Source: Persicaria tinctoria (taxonomy: Eukaryota; Streptophyta; Magnoliopsida; Caryophyllales; Polygonaceae). From it: 64,000 bases of DNA. The notes beneath the pieces were generated by a model. The model searched no databases and was not told the DNA's origin. It worked only from the letters and a program-made list of their open reading frames with translations. A program made the position numbers and the translations under genes. The stretch lies in assembly GCA_037127255.1 (NCBI GenBank), contig JBANSL010000001.1, positions 30,498,501 through 30,562,500 on the forward strand, given 5' to 3'. Positions within the stretch are counted from its first letter, which is position 1. The number at the start of each line of letters is the position of its first letter. This document shows positions 1 to 12,242 of this stretch, piece after piece.

Positions 1-137
1 TGGAAGGGGTTATATCTCTCTACCAACGTAACCTCTTTCTTTTTTTTTTACTATTTTTTTTAAATACACAAGTGGGTCACTACGTACATCTTATTCATGT
101 TTATTATTTAGTATGTTAATACTAACTTAAATGTATT

Positions 138-141
<4 letters not shown>

Positions 142-173
<32 letters not shown>
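142..173. repeat. (TA)n microsatellite
   Basis: This is an uninterrupted TA dinucleotide run. The rest of 1-482 is AT-rich with no coding signal and is the left flank of the first CACTA element. Confidence 0.95.
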
Positions 174-175
<2 letters not shown>

Positions 176-482
176 TTTATTATTTTAATATATAAATTTT
201 AACATTAATTTTATTTTATTTTTCTTCATAATTTGAGTATAATTTTTTCCCATATATATCATATCTTGATCTATTGTATATTTTGCACTTCTTATTCCAT
301 CTTCTATTTTCATAAACTATGGATCACAATCATCCAAATACCCCACTCATCCCAAACATCCATTTTGATCTAAATCTTGTTTTCAAATGATGTTAAAAAT
401 GTTTAACAATCATCCAAGACCCGAATACCCAAACTATAATCCAAATATACATCAATTTCCTAGGAAAAATCCTACAAATATG

Positions 483-2557
483 CACTATGCTAGATTGTAG
501 TTCATGCGACGGATCAAAGAGCTTCCGTCGCTTGAATGACACTCAGGTGACGGACTTATTGATTGTCGTCGCCTAACTAATGGGACATCCCAACGCATCT
601 GGAATCTTATTTGAGCGACCAAAATGAACAATGTTCGTCGCTTAAACGTTGATTCAGGCGACGAACATATTCAAGCCACGAACAATGGAAGGACATTGGT
701 GGCTAGAGCATAGGGCCCAACGAGCTCTGTCAGAATAGGCATTCAGGCGACGAACATAGGGCCTAACTACGTATTTTTGTCGCTTGACATAGGCCAAAAA
801 AGTAGGCCAATTGGGTCACATTCAATGCAATTTACCCAGGAGAGGAACTTTGGAGTGTGTCTGTCGCCTGAGTGTGAGGAAAAATGTGAATCGGTTAGGG
901 TTCATTTAATACTATTCATTTAGGAGAGGGACTTAGGACTATGTCCGTCGCCTGAGGTATGCCAAAAAGTAAGGCGGTGATTGCCATTTAATACCGTTCA
1001 CTTTGGGGAGGAACTTAGGACTATGTCCGTCGCCTCAGTTAGGGCCAAAAAGCAAGCCAGTTGGCACATTTAATACTGTTCACTCAGGAGAGGAACTTAG
1101 GGCTATCTCCGTCGCTTGTGTACCTCAAAACTGAAAACTTGCATATATAGATATGTTCTACTTATAAATAGATTTGTGTGTGTTATACTTGAACATATGA
1201 CTATATCCTTTTCTTGAAGGCATGGGTGAGGCGGGTCAGCGGCCTGCAAAGAAAAGGGGGGGACCGTGGACTGCAAGGGCTGACGAGAGGCAGAAGGAGG
1301 TGGAGGAAGCGAAGCTAGAATCTCAACCGACAAAGGATGAGGCTGCAGCAGCAAAGTGTGAGGCCGCGGAAGCAAAGAAGGAAGCGAGGGAACTTAGAGT
1401 CGTGAACGAAGCGCTGGAGTCGCGCATGTCTGACTCGGAGAAGAAGATTTTTGATTTCCTAGGTGGAGCTGCGTGCTCGCATCAGTCATTCACCTCAGTC
1501 GCACAACCGTCTGCACTATCTGACGCTCCTCTTGTGTCTTCTTAGCTCTCCTCCCAAAAGTAGAAGGTATCACACAACCATCCTCTGTCTTATAACGTAC
1601 CTTTTGGACTTGTCTACTACTTTGGCATACATTATTCAGATTGCTTGTGTATTTTGTGGTTGTGTAGATTGAATTACAGGTTGTATTTTGTGTTTGTCTG
1701 GATTGAAGGATTGAATTGCAGATTGTTAATGTGCTTGTAGGGATATTGGATTTGTGTGAATTGAAGGATGGAATTTCGTGTTTGTGTTTATAATTTGTCT
1801 GTTTGGAATCTCTTTGAGTTCTGTGGATTGTATGTTCAGATATTAAATTATAGGTTTCGTGCTAAAAAAAATACATAGGTTTTCTGCAAATTTTGGGTAT
1901 AAAAACGGGGGGCAAAAAGCGATTTGCAATTTTTTTTTAAAATCTATACGCAATCAGGCGACGAAACATCACATCTTTTTTAAAAAAAAACTCGTAATGG
2001 CTATCAGACGACGAACATAATTAAATACTTGTGGCTTAAACAAACTCAAGCCACGGACTTACAAACAAACACGTCTCTTGGATGTTTTGCCCTCTTGTGA
2101 ACCATTTCAGTCGACGGACTTTTTTCTCTCTCATTGGTGGCTTGAAGCAATTTCTTTTATCCCTCTCCCATTTCCCGACCGGTTCAGGCGACCAGGAACT
2201 TAGTATAGGTCCGTCGCCTGAGTTGAATTAAATAATGATTTATAATTCCGAGCCCACTGTAGAGCGAGGGACCGTATCGGTTGTCTGAACTTTAAGGTTC
2301 ATCGCCTAAGAGTTAATGGGCGGGCTTGAGAAGCCCTTGGGGTCTGACAATGTATTTAGGCGACGAACATAAGTTTGGTGGCCTATAGGTACTCATGCGA
2401 CGACCCTTATGACATCGGTCTCCTGAGCCCTCTAAGGATGACATTGGACTGACGGGCGTTTAGGCGACGGATGTCCGTCTCCTGAGACCTCTTGCGGCGA
2501 AAATGCCTTTCAGGCGACGACTTTCGTTCGTCGCCAGACATGTAATTTGGCATAGTG
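483..2557. mobile_element. Non-autonomous CACTA (En/Spm) transposon, 2.1 kb
   Basis: The left end reads CACTATGCTAGATT and the reverse complement of the right end reads CACTATGCCAAATT, so the terminal inverted repeats start with the diagnostic CACTA. A perfect 3-bp target duplication, ATG, flanks the element (480-482 and 2558-2560). Both subterminal regions (about 500-1120 and 1960-2540) hold many copies, in both orientations, of a GGCGACGAAC / GTCCGTCGCCTGA motif, the arrangement expected of CACTA transposase-binding repeats. No transposase is recognisable, so the element probably depends on an autonomous relative. The family call rests on TIR, 3-bp TSD and subterminal repeats. Confidence 0.9.
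1222..1545 (+). CDS. Small coiled-coil-like ORF inside the first CACTA element
   Basis: This is a 107-residue reading frame, the only substantial one in the element and lying between the two subterminal repeat blocks. Residues about 20-75 are rich in Ala, Glu, Lys and Arg with heptad-like spacing, as in an alpha-helical coiled coil. The N-terminus is basic and the last 25 residues are Ser/Ala-rich. I do not recognise a family. It could be a remnant of the DNA-binding accessory protein of CACTA elements, a captured host exon, or a chance frame. The upstream sequence does not fix the start codon, and no intron is obvious. Confidence 0.35.
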   Translation: MGEAGQRPAKKRGGPWTARADERQKEVEEAKLESQPTKDEAAAAKCEAAEAKKEARELRVVNEALESRMSDSEKKIFDFLGGAACSHQSFTSVAQPSALSDAPLVSS

Positions 2558-2639
2558 ATGTATAATCCTCTTTTTCTCCCAAATCAACAACCTATAATGT
2601 AATGTTGTCATTTTTGTTATTCACTGGTACATATACACC

Positions 2640-2860
2640 CTTTTATGGCATTTAAAAAACGCCATAAAAGCGTAAACATGGCGTTTTTAAACGCCGTGCC
2701 TCAACGCCGTCGAAGTCGACGCCGTCTTTTAGCCGGCCTTTTTATGGCGTTTTGGCAAATGCTATAGAAAATCAAACCAACGCCATGGATGCCTTTTCAA
2801 ATTAAAAAAATTCAAAATTTGCACAATCCGTGGCGTTTTATAAACGCCATGGAATTGTTA
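2640..2860. repeat. Subterminal ATGGCGTTT/AAACGCCAT repeats, left end
   Basis: At least six copies of GGCGTTT or its complement AAACGCC occur here, several arranged as short palindromes. The same motif marks the element's right end. Confidence 0.8.
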
Positions 2861-3376
2861 TTATTTAAAAAAAATTACAAGCAAAATATGACCATTACTC
2901 TGCTCGGTTACTAAAACAACTACAATCATCTCTTCAAGCTCAAACCAATACATAAGGTTCTTTCGCAAATAATATAACTTTTAACTTCATAATTAAGTTG
3001 TAATCTCTATCTTCATCCCAAAAAGTTGAGCATGCCATTATCCTCCAGAAGATGCATGGGACAAAACACTAGCAGGCTAATAGCTTTGACCAAAAATGAA
3101 AGGAAGTGACCACATGAAAACATGACCTGTTTATACAACACAAATGATCATCAAAGGAAAGGAAATGAGAAAAGATTACTTACTTTCCCGGTAGGAAACA
3201 TTATCCTCCAGAAGACAGACTAAACACTAGTAGCTCGACCACAAATCTGCCATAAATGGAAATCAATAAGGCATTTCTCAACACATATCGAAATTCATTT
3301 AACAAATATGAGGTTAAAGTAACATTTAAATTTCTGCAGTCACCAAGTAAACAAGAAATAGATGAAGAGAAGTATT
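2861..3376. other. CACTA interior, no gene seen
   Basis: AT-rich noncoding sequence of the second CACTA element, ending in the left copy of the LINE target duplication (3361-3376). No open frame or recognisable motif was found. Confidence 0.6.
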
Positions 3377-4170
3377 AAAGAAGAAAAATGAGAGCGTTTG
3401 AAGAGAGGAGCCAAAAAACCCTAGATCTCAGGCCGACCGCCGCCCAAATAAACACACCCGAAACCCAAATTAAAGACAGATCGGTGAGCATAAAGAGAGT
3501 AATCCATGAATTGAGCGATAAATCTACCATCAACCATTCCAGATCTCAAAGTAAAAACAAATCTCGACACCAACAACTTGCGGAAGGAAGCATCCAGGTC
3601 GATATCTACGGCAATGGTGAAAGCAAGTACCTCTTCCGACGTTGTCGTCATGTCAAAGGAAAAAATTGAAAGAAACCTGTCGCAGAATGTGCATTCCCTC
3701 TCGCGTTCTGGCCGTTGTGCAAGGCTGGGCGGATGATGATGTTCCTTTCCCTTGCTTTTGCCTCTGTTGGGGTGTCGAAAGGGCAGAAAATCAAGAATAA
3801 AAAGAAGATCGCCCATAGACAACGAAGATGGGGCTCAAATAATCCCGCTCTGTTGATGTTTGGCGGAGGGCGGTGTGCCTACGGGCGGTGGCGGAGTCGT
3901 TGGGGCTGGGTTTGGTGGCTCTGTCGCTGGTTGTTCCCCCCGGAAGTGGTGTGGGCTATGGTGGCTTTCCCTCATGGTTTCCAGTGGTTCCGGCCTTCTC
4001 CCAGGTCTCCCTCTTCCATCTTTAAATCCCTTTCCTGGATTGTAATTGTAGAAAAGTTATGTGATGCATCTTCCATCTATAAGAGAGAAAATGATATTGG
4101 CCTTTTGAAACTAAATATCAAAACATCTAAAAATTAAAATTTTGTTGAACTATCCCTTGCTCGTGTTGAA

Positions 4171-5214
4171 ATGTTATCTGAGAACCATTTGACTACTTAT
4201 GACCCAATGGAAGTTGAATCTCACAAAGTGGACCAAGATGACAACGGAAAAAATGGGCGATTTGGTTTAACTTGTTATGCTCTTGTTCCTTTTGTTAGAT
4301 TTTTAATGAGGTCTATTTGCTTCTGGTTAGTTCTTTGTTGCATGTTCTTTTCCCTCTGGCTGTGGTGTGTTGTGTGCAGGAATCCTCTGAGAAATGACCC
4401 AAAGATGACAGCTTGGAATGAAAAATTCCCAGGGCTTTCTATATCCCCTCTGAACCAATATGACAACCCTAATCTGGTGTTTATGCCACCCAAGATGAAC
4501 CCGCATATCGTATTTGATCCCAAAATGGATCAAAGGAAACTCATGAACGAGCAAAACAACAAATTCAAGAACAAGAAAACAGCCCGAATTCTAAGTGGTT
4601 CAACACCAAAATGTGATGTTAAAGCATTGAAAGAAACTACTCAGGTTCTCAAATGCCCAGGAAAAGAAAAGAGAAACAACAATTGGAGCTATTGGCTCTC
4701 TGCTCAAAGAAAAGAATAGCAGAGAGGCCTGACTAGTGGTCACCTCAACGAAGAAAAGAAAATCGAAAGCAATCTTGACCATATCGCTACTTTGATAGCC
4801 CCTAACCTCTTGATTAGGGAACTGGAAATCATGAAAGGTGAACAGTTCTTGAACAGTAAACATGAAAATATTAAATATTCATCTTCCTATCTGTTGGAGG
4901 TTAGGTGCACATGGCCTATTGTTGCCCTCCTTAGCTTTCTCTCTTTTTATGTTGACCGGGAAGAATTTGCCAACATAATACCAAATCAAGAAATCCGAAC
5001 AAAATGCCACTCGTGGTTCATCCAACCGTGGAAAAAAACTAATTGGGAACCATGCATATTCATGAAGCAGGAAAACCTTACGAACAAAATGCCCATCGTG
5101 GTTGATCTCATCACTTATGGTGGGATTAAACCGACTGAAGAGAAAGAAAGCAAGACAATGAAAATTGACAAAAAGAAAGAGAGCAAAGTAAAAAAAAGAA
5201 ATGCCCGAAAATGA
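4171..5214 (+). pseudogene. LINE ORF1-like region, broken
   Basis: Two open stretches (4171-4719 and 4792-5214) precede the endonuclease start at 5341. The first holds a hydrophobic patch followed by a basic, Asn/Lys-rich section; the second ends in a Lys-rich tail. Position and composition fit the nucleic-acid-binding ORF1 of plant L1 elements, but I cannot see a convincing DUF4283 core or CCHC knuckle. The assignment therefore rests mainly on location. Sequence resembling a splice acceptor (about 4370) may be chance. The stretch 3388-4140, with Gly/Trp/Arg-rich frames, is probably 5' UTR or an earlier part of ORF1. Confidence 0.4.
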
Positions 5215-5340
5215 CCAAGACAATGGAAAAATAGACTCAAGGGATTTACCTCCCAAAACGAACAAAGTCGAAACCCAAAAAACCATTTTTGCACAAATGA
5301 AAATAGAAAGCATGACCTCACACTATAAATTGTATCCAGG

Positions 5341-5590
5341 ATGAAAATTTGCTCGTGGAATTGTTGTGGAATTGGAAAAAGAAATAGATGGACAGATATT
5401 GAAACCCTCTGCAAAATCGAAAATATACAAATTCTAGCCCTTTTGGAAACTAAAACTGATGTCCAACCCCTTGATGCAGTTTGGAAAAAAGCCAGACAAT
5501 ACCAATCGTTCTGATGGGCGATCTCAATGAGATTCAATGCTCTAGTGAAAAGAAGGGCGGTATTTCTCCTCACCCTTCCCGCTTTGATAG
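5341..5590 (+). pseudogene. LINE ORF2, N-terminal endonuclease fragment
   Basis: The frame opens with MKICSWNCCGIG, the conserved start of the APE-like endonuclease of plant L1 ORF2, and continues to an ALLETKT segment, the conserved Glu-containing motif. It then jumps to LMGDLNEI, a later endonuclease motif. The sequence between has been lost by internal deletion near 5480-5510, with a frame change. The domain is cut at 5590 by a solo LTR and resumes at 7057 with FTWRKNK and then SDHCP, the conserved C-terminal endonuclease motif. Confidence 0.85.
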
Positions 5591-7051
5591 TGATAGGCTA
5601 AAACCTATACCCACAAGTGTATGGGGTTCAGTTGTAGTATATCGAGTGTCGTATCACAAGGACCAATGGAGTATCGATTGTAATTTCGAGCTATTTCGAC
5701 CAAGTTCGGAATAAACAAGCAGATTCGAGAGTTTATGTGTATAAAGTAACCAAGAAAACCGATTAAGTGTTGAGAAATATATATATATATATAGGGAAGG
5801 CGTTCTAGGATTAAGGATTTACTAACAGTGCATCATCAATAGGCATAAAATATTTTCTCGCTCGAGTGATTCCAAAATCAAATTGTGGAGGTAGGTTATC
5901 TAAGGTAATTGCGCATCACCTTTCGGGTTTAGCGCGAATGTGCCTAAATCGGTTAGCAATTCTCCTTTCGGGCTCAAGCAACCGATTTAGGCCCTTTAAG
6001 TTCGTAGAGTTTTAGGCAATAATCATACTAACTTCGCTTTTCGGCTCCAATTAATATCGAAATTGCCTAGAACATCTATGACAACCTATAAATCCTCAAG
6101 AAGTTTAGTTTCACTTTCGATCAATAAACTTCGGGTTTAATCGTGTAGTTCTGATGGATCCTAATCGCCTTTAGGTCTCAAATCACCATCTAGATTCCAA
6201 TTTTGGCTTCTTGTCTTTCGATTTCAAACCCTAAATAGGATCTAATCGACTCACATCAATCAGATTAAGCACAACACGATTAAACCACACTCTAATTCAG
6301 AAATCATTCGAGAGATATTAAGAACAAGTCTATTTCTGCATTGTCGGGACAATCCTAACCCTAGAACAAGAAATCTAGCAACTCATGGAGAAGTTCATGC
6401 TTGATTCAATCATAGAAGGCAAGATAAACATTGGACAGCATAAACAACAATGTAAAATTACCAAGATTTGATTAATCGAACAAACTATGCCCCAGAATCT
6501 CCAATCTCCCAAAGCTTCCAAATAGCCCTCAACAATGTCAGATTTTTCGGCCCACTAGTTCTCTAAAAAAAAACCCTTAAATACCCCCTCAATAAAAATA
6601 AATTAAAAACGGAAGAAAAACGGTTTAGGGGGAGACACTCGGGCATAACACAGCTCGAGTGTCCATGGCACTCGACCGAGTGTTTGGTTCTGTAAAGTAC
6701 TGGAGGCCACTCGAGACCATTACTGCTCGAGTGTCTGGGCTTCCTTACTTCTTTGTCTTTTGCCAAGCTCGTCACGATTCCGGTGCTCCATATCCTTGAT
6801 TCCGTCCCTCCTAGTTCATCTTTGACGCCTTCCGAGTGCACCGAAAAGCCTCGAAGTTTTTCATTCTCCTTTAGCTCTCTCATTGGCACCAAAACCACTC
6901 AAAAGCACCTGAAATCATAACAAACCAGCGGTAGACACCGATTCCACCAAACCAAACCAAAAAGGGCCAAAACATATATATAATACTCAACTCAAAGGCC
7001 CTAAACCAGATGCAAACATGCCCTATAATCATCGCTAAATAGATGCTATCA
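5591..7051 (-). mobile_element. Solo LTR inserted in the LINE
   Basis: The segment begins TGATAGGCTAAAACC and ends GATGCTATCA, so it has TG...CA termini with a 6-bp inverted end. A perfect 5-bp duplication, GATAG, flanks it (5586-5590 and 7052-7056). Removing it rejoins the LINE endonuclease reading. No primer-binding site, polypurine tract or gag/pol was found, so it is best read as a solo LTR left by LTR-LTR recombination. Minus orientation is inferred because the reverse strand ends in a TATACTAC...GCCTATCA stretch resembling plant gypsy LTR ends. It contains several CTCGAGTG/CACTCGAG palindromes (6640-6745). Open frames inside it are not considered genes. Confidence 0.85.
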
Positions 7052-7056
7052 GATAG

Positions 7057-9134
7057 ACTACTTTCCTTCAAAGATCAATGTAACTTGCTGGATATTCCTT
7101 GATGTGGAAATGTTTTCACATGGAGAAAGAATAAGACGGATGTGAACAATATCTATGAAAAGCTGGATAGAACATTGATACAAGATCAAATACTTCAATG
7201 GTACCCAAATATCGCTACAAGGAACCACGCATTCTCGACCTCGGACCATTGCCCAATTTCTGTACAACTCCAAACGACTGATCGAAGAAAGGCTAGACCT
7301 TTTAAGTTTGAGGAAATGTGTCTTTCTAGGAAAGATTACAAAAACATAGTCTCCCAAGCACGGAGAACGAACTATCAGGGCTCCGACATGTTTTATGTAA
7401 TGAAAAAAACTCAATTGTTGAAAAGACTTACGAAAGAATGGAATAAGAAAACCTTCGGTAATATCTTTAGATAGCTAACGGAGACAAAAGAGAAACTACT
7501 AGAACTACAAAAAGACAATAGCCAAGGACGACAAAATGATAACAATAAACCAACTAATAAAGAAAAAAGAACAACTACTTAATTATCACAAACAATACTG
7601 GAGCCAACGTGCAAAGACAAAACACTTGAAACTATCAGACTCAAACACTGGATACAACCACAGAGTTGCGTCGGGAAGAAGGAATAGAAAAATAATGAGG
7701 GAAATTGGAACACAAGAAGGCATAGAAATAACCGGTGAGGAAAACGTCAAAAAGGAAATCAAAGACGATTTTGAAAAAAGATTCAAAAAAGAAAACATCA
7801 ACAACAGATTACTCCAAGAGTATCTACTCCTAATAGACAAAGAGATCACGATAAAGGACAACAAAAACCTTACAAAAGCGGTCACCAATCTTGAGATAAA
7901 ATCTGCTTTCTTTTCTACTGGGAAAGATAAATCCCCGGGTCCGGACGGGATAACATCAGAATTCTATAGGAAATACTGGGACATTGTAGGACCATCAGTC
8001 ATTAAGGCTATTAAAGGCTTTTTCAGATCAGGGAGAATGTTACGCCAAATAAACCAGACATTTATCTCTTTAATCTCAAAATGCGATAATCCGACAACAA
8101 CGAACAACTATTGACCAATTAGCCTATGATCCACTATCTGCAAAGCGATTGCAAAAATACTTGCAGAAAGAATGAAAACGATTCTTATGAAAATCATTCA
8201 CCCTCTTCAAGGTACGTTCGTTGCTGATCGAGCTATTCAAGATAATGTTCTTATAGCTCACAAAATCTTTCACTCCTTCAGAACAAGGACAGGTAGACAA
8301 GGATGGATAGCAATAAAACTTGATATGGAAAAAGCCTATGATAGAGTGGATTGGTGCTTTTTGCTAGCGGTTATGGAAAAAATCGGGTTTTCAGAAAAAT
8401 TCATGGGTTGGATTAAGGAATGCATCCAAACCGTCTCTTTCTCTGTGTTAGTCAATGATGAACCCACTGAGACTTTTCGACCACAAAGAGGACTAAGGCA
8501 AGGTGACCCAATTTCCCCCTACCTTTTCATTTTAGGGTCGGAAATCCTAGCAAGAAAACTACAACAACAGTGCAATGAAACAACAGATTCAATAGGTTTT
8601 AAGATGACCCCAAACGGAACCCGAATCCCGTTCCTATCTTTCGCAGACGATATTACGAGCTTTGCTAATGCAACTCAGGATTCTTGTGCAACAGTTAAAA
8701 AAATAATTGACGAATATTGTAAGATTTCAGGACAAAAGGTGAACTTTCAGAAATATGCGTTCCAAGTAATGAAAGGGGTTTCTTCCAACCAAAGACAACG
8801 TATCCAAAGTACGCTCCTTATAACGAACCAAGTGGCTATGGACAAATACCTAGGCTACCATATCATAAATGGTAGGGTCAACAAAGAAACCTTTGAAGAT
8901 GTAATAGGAAAAACAAAAATGCAACTGACAAAATGGAAAGCGAATTCGTTGTCCCAACAGGGAAGGACGGTTCTCATAAAAGCGAACCTACTAGCCAAGC
9001 CAAATTATGTTATGCAAAACTTCATGCTCCCGGCAAATGTCCACAATGACTTAGATAAACTAAACATGTGCTTTTTCTGGAACAAGGACCCCAATTACAA
9101 ACCATTAGTAGGATGGGACAAAATTTGCAAATAA
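7057..9134 (+). pseudogene. LINE ORF2, endonuclease end and reverse transcriptase
   Basis: The region reads through the endonuclease C-terminus (SDHCPISV, about 7245), a linker, and the reverse transcriptase. The RT shows SPGPDGI (about 7935), the palm motif LDMEKAYDRVDW (about 8322), RQGDPISPYLF (about 8500) and the catalytic FADDI box (about 8641). The coding potential is broken by an in-frame TAG near 7472, a frame change before 7536, and TGA codons at about 8112 and 8133 inside the NYxPISL motif, where Arg and Cys codons would be expected. Several of these look like C-to-T transitions. It is no longer translatable as one protein. Confidence 0.9.
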
Positions 9135-10521
9135 AAAAAATTAGGAGGATTGGGACTCCATAAAACAAAGGACATGAACAAAGCCCTGCAAATGAAACTT
9201 TTATGGAAAATTCTAGCTGAACCCCACAACCAATGGGTTAGGATAATTAGAGAAAAATACTTAAAAGTTAACCAAATCTGGGACTATAAGAAGAAGAAAA
9301 ATATGTCGTGGCAATGGACTAAATTAATCGAATTAAAAGAAGAATTCTGCTCAGGTCTCATCTGGCAGGTTGAAAACGGAAAAACGATAAAGTTTTGGAA
9401 GGACAAATGGTTAAAAGACGATAGAAAGCTTGAGGACTACCGAATGACTCTTACCATAGATGACCAAGAAAAAGTTGAAAACTATCTACGAGCAAACAAG
9501 ACATGAAATGTAGATAAGCTACAAGAAGTGCTTCCAGCAAATATTATAGAAACAATTATTAATATCCCTCTTCCATCGCAGGAATTCGAGGATAGACTAT
9601 ACTGGAAACCAAACCCAAATGGTTGGTTCACTACTTCTAGTGCACTAGATTTTATTACAAACTCCAATGGAAATAAAATAGATCTCTTCAATGGGATTTG
9701 GAAAATCGACTGTATGCCCAAGGTGAGAAATTTCATATGGAAAATGATAATAGATTGACTCTGAACCAAAACAAGACTAAGATACAAAGGGATACACACT
9801 CCCATGGACTGTGTCCTTTGTAACTCTATGGAGGAAGACGCTATCCACCTTCTGATGGAGTGTCCGACAACATTACGAATAATAGGCTCTTTGGACAAGA
9901 ATATTGAGCGACTAATTACAAATACCGACAAAAGCAATAAAAGTATAAAGACTGTCACCAACGAACTTTTCCGACAACTTAGCTCTGAACAAAAAGCCAA
10001 TCTCTCTGTCTCTTGGTGGAGTATTTGGACTAAGAGAAACAAGATCATATTTGAAAACCAAAGCATAAGAACAATAGACGAAGTGATTGAAGAAGACGTA
10101 ATCACAAAAAACAATCAATCCAAAGAATAACCCTCGCCAAAGAAACATCATTAGATGGCGTAAACCTGAGGAAGGGAGTTTCAAGCTCAATTTTGATGGT
10201 TCTAAAATATCTTCTTGCTGCGCTTCTGCAGGTTTCTTGATAAGAGATGATGAAAGAAGATTGATTGCTTGCGATGCCAAAAGATGTGGGAAGGTATCGG
10301 CATTACAAGCTGAGGCGGTTGCATTGCAGTTTGGATTGGTGGAAGCTCATAAGAGAGGGATTCGAAGACTTGCTGTGGAAGGTGATTGTCTCGCAATAGT
10401 GAATGCGATCAAAGGAACTTGGTCGACGCCTTGGGAGATCGAGATGCTTATTTCGGATGCTCTCCGTTTGCTCAGTTCATTTGAGACAGTCTCTATCTCC
10501 CACGTCTTCAGGGAGTTCTGA
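9135..10521 (+). pseudogene. LINE ORF2, zinc-binding and RNase H C-terminal part
   Basis: The frame reads KKLGGLGLHKTKDMN after a stop at 9132-9134, then the zf-RVT region (GWFTTSSALDF about 9620, MPKVRNFIWK about 9714, CVLCNSMEEDAIHLLMECP about 9810). After a frame change near 10130 comes a plant-type RNase H domain, with FKLNFDGSK (about 10180) carrying the first catalytic Asp, LQAEAVAL (about 10303) carrying the Glu, and VEGDCLAIV (about 10375) carrying another Asp. TGA replaces Trp near 9504 and again near 9757. The LINE 3' UTR and a short poly-A follow. Confidence 0.85.
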
Positions 10522-10673
10522 CCTGGCCTTGGATTCCATTACTTCCCCTTGGAGTTCTGACCTTGAGTTCAAACTCTCGTTCGCAAGGACGCTCTTGGGT
10601 GGTGATACAACCGTAGTTGACACACCCTAAACCTTCACCTTGTAACCAGAAAAAAAAGATGAAGAGAAGTATT

Positions 10674-12233
10674 GTACATCAATTCATCGACCAAGTCAGC
10701 ATTACCTCAAGACCTCCATCAATTTCCCTCAATAAGACTATATAACAAAATGCTTCCATGGGAAAAAAGAAATTTGTCCTTTTATATTACTTAATAAAAA
10801 AAAGTATTGATATATTAGAGGTTAAAAATAATATGGATAAGATAGAACCACATGTCAATCCTATAAAAAAGCGAGTGAGCTAAATTTTGCAACTCTCAAG
10901 ATCCAAGGTAAAGTATCATACCATCATATACAAAGTAATTTTTATACATATGTCAATACTTCCATACTTCTAATTCAACCTATACATTAAATGATCCAGA
11001 CACAAGATTATACCTTAATTCAAAATACTTGTTCATATAAGAAGAAAAGAATTTATCAACACTGTAAATACTTATTCAAAATAGCACCAGCACACTTTAA
11101 TTTGTAAAGTTTGCAACTCATTAAATCCCTAACAAAACGTAAGTGAAAATTGAAATAAGGAAGCAATGAGATTTATCAATTACCTTATCATCGTATACTA
11201 TCCCTTGTAGCCAATAAACCCCTCCAACCTCACATCAATAAGCCCATTGCTCCTACAAGAGCAAGGCGGTACAATATAAGTGTCTAAAAACAATGCAAAT
11301 TAAAGCGCTTTTGAGCTAATAAAACTATCGCAATCATGAAGGTCATCAAAATACTAAATAATAAATTCAGCAAAGGTAAAATAATCTAACAATTACAACC
11401 ATTGATAAATTCACCAGGGATCTCAAATTCGAAAGCATGCACACTACATGAACTTGAGTCTGAACCTATTGTGGATTTACCCAAAACTTTAATTCCAAGG
11501 CTAGAGCAATTAGATCCAAGTGCACATAAAAAAATAAAACATCAAGGATAAATTTACCTTGATATGCCCAATGTTAATTTTAAGCAGCTATTGGTTGCAT
11601 CGACTCTACATTAAAGATAGAGTCATAGGAGACTATCAATTTTAGAAAATGAAATCCTAACTATGTGTTAAAGTGCTAAGAGGACTAAGAAACCCTAGAC
11701 AACTAGGATCAAACCAAATGATAAAAAGATATTAGGTGGTAGAAAGAAAAATCAATTGATCAAACCTTTTATCGAGGTAGGGCGTGCACGAGATTTGATT
11801 GAAGCTTGATGAAACGACAACTTACATGCCAGCATGTAGTAGCAAATCCCAAATTAGATTATCCTATGTAAAAGAGCTATCATGGACCCTGGAAAAAAGA
11901 AGAAGACAAAGTGTAAAGGAGATTCAATGACACCAATAAAGGTAAGATGTTTGAAGGAGATATAGGAGAAGTGAATAGATGAGCAGAAAGTCTTACCTTG
12001 TAGTGGAGAGCCTTACCTCTCAACTATCACAATGAAGGGGAAATCGAATCATTCACACAAGCTGAGACACCATTCTCTTTAGTCCATCTCTTACATATGT
12101 TCGCATTGCTACGTTGATTCTCCATAAAAATACCTCAGAGAGCTATAGTAGAGATTCAGAGAAGAGAGAGCAAGACATTATTCACTTACCATCAGTCAAA
12201 CATCCAATTTAGTTATACAACCTACTATGACAA
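10674..12233. other. CACTA interior, no gene seen
   Basis: AT-rich noncoding stretch of the second CACTA element between the LINE and the small MULE. No open frame over 60 codons and no recognisable domain. It may be decayed intron or UTR of a lost CACTA gene. Confidence 0.6.
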
Positions 12234-12242
12234 TTAATATTT

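Larger units (their letters stand above)
3377..10657 (+). mobile_element. L1-type LINE (non-LTR retrotransposon), full-length but decayed
   Basis: A 16-bp direct repeat, GATGAAGAGAAGTATT, flanks the element (3361-3376 and 10658-10673). The right copy directly follows a run of A residues (10650-10657), as expected for target-primed reverse transcription. Between them lie an ORF1-like region, an APE-type endonuclease start, a reverse transcriptase with the FADD box, a zinc-binding domain and an RNase H domain, all on the plus strand and in canonical order. Without the 1.46-kb solo LTR inserted in the endonuclease region the element is about 5.8 kb, normal for a plant L1. It is inactive because of many nonsense codons and frameshifts. 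Confidence 0.9.

Noticed and set aside
3715..4137. Gly/Trp/Arg-rich 140-codon frame
   Set aside because: Low-complexity translation in the LINE 5' region, with no zinc knuckle or other motif to support it as ORF1 proper.
5591..7051. Open frames of 60-111 codons on the minus strand
   Set aside because: They lie wholly within a solo LTR, lack any family signature and overlap the LTR's repeat cluster.
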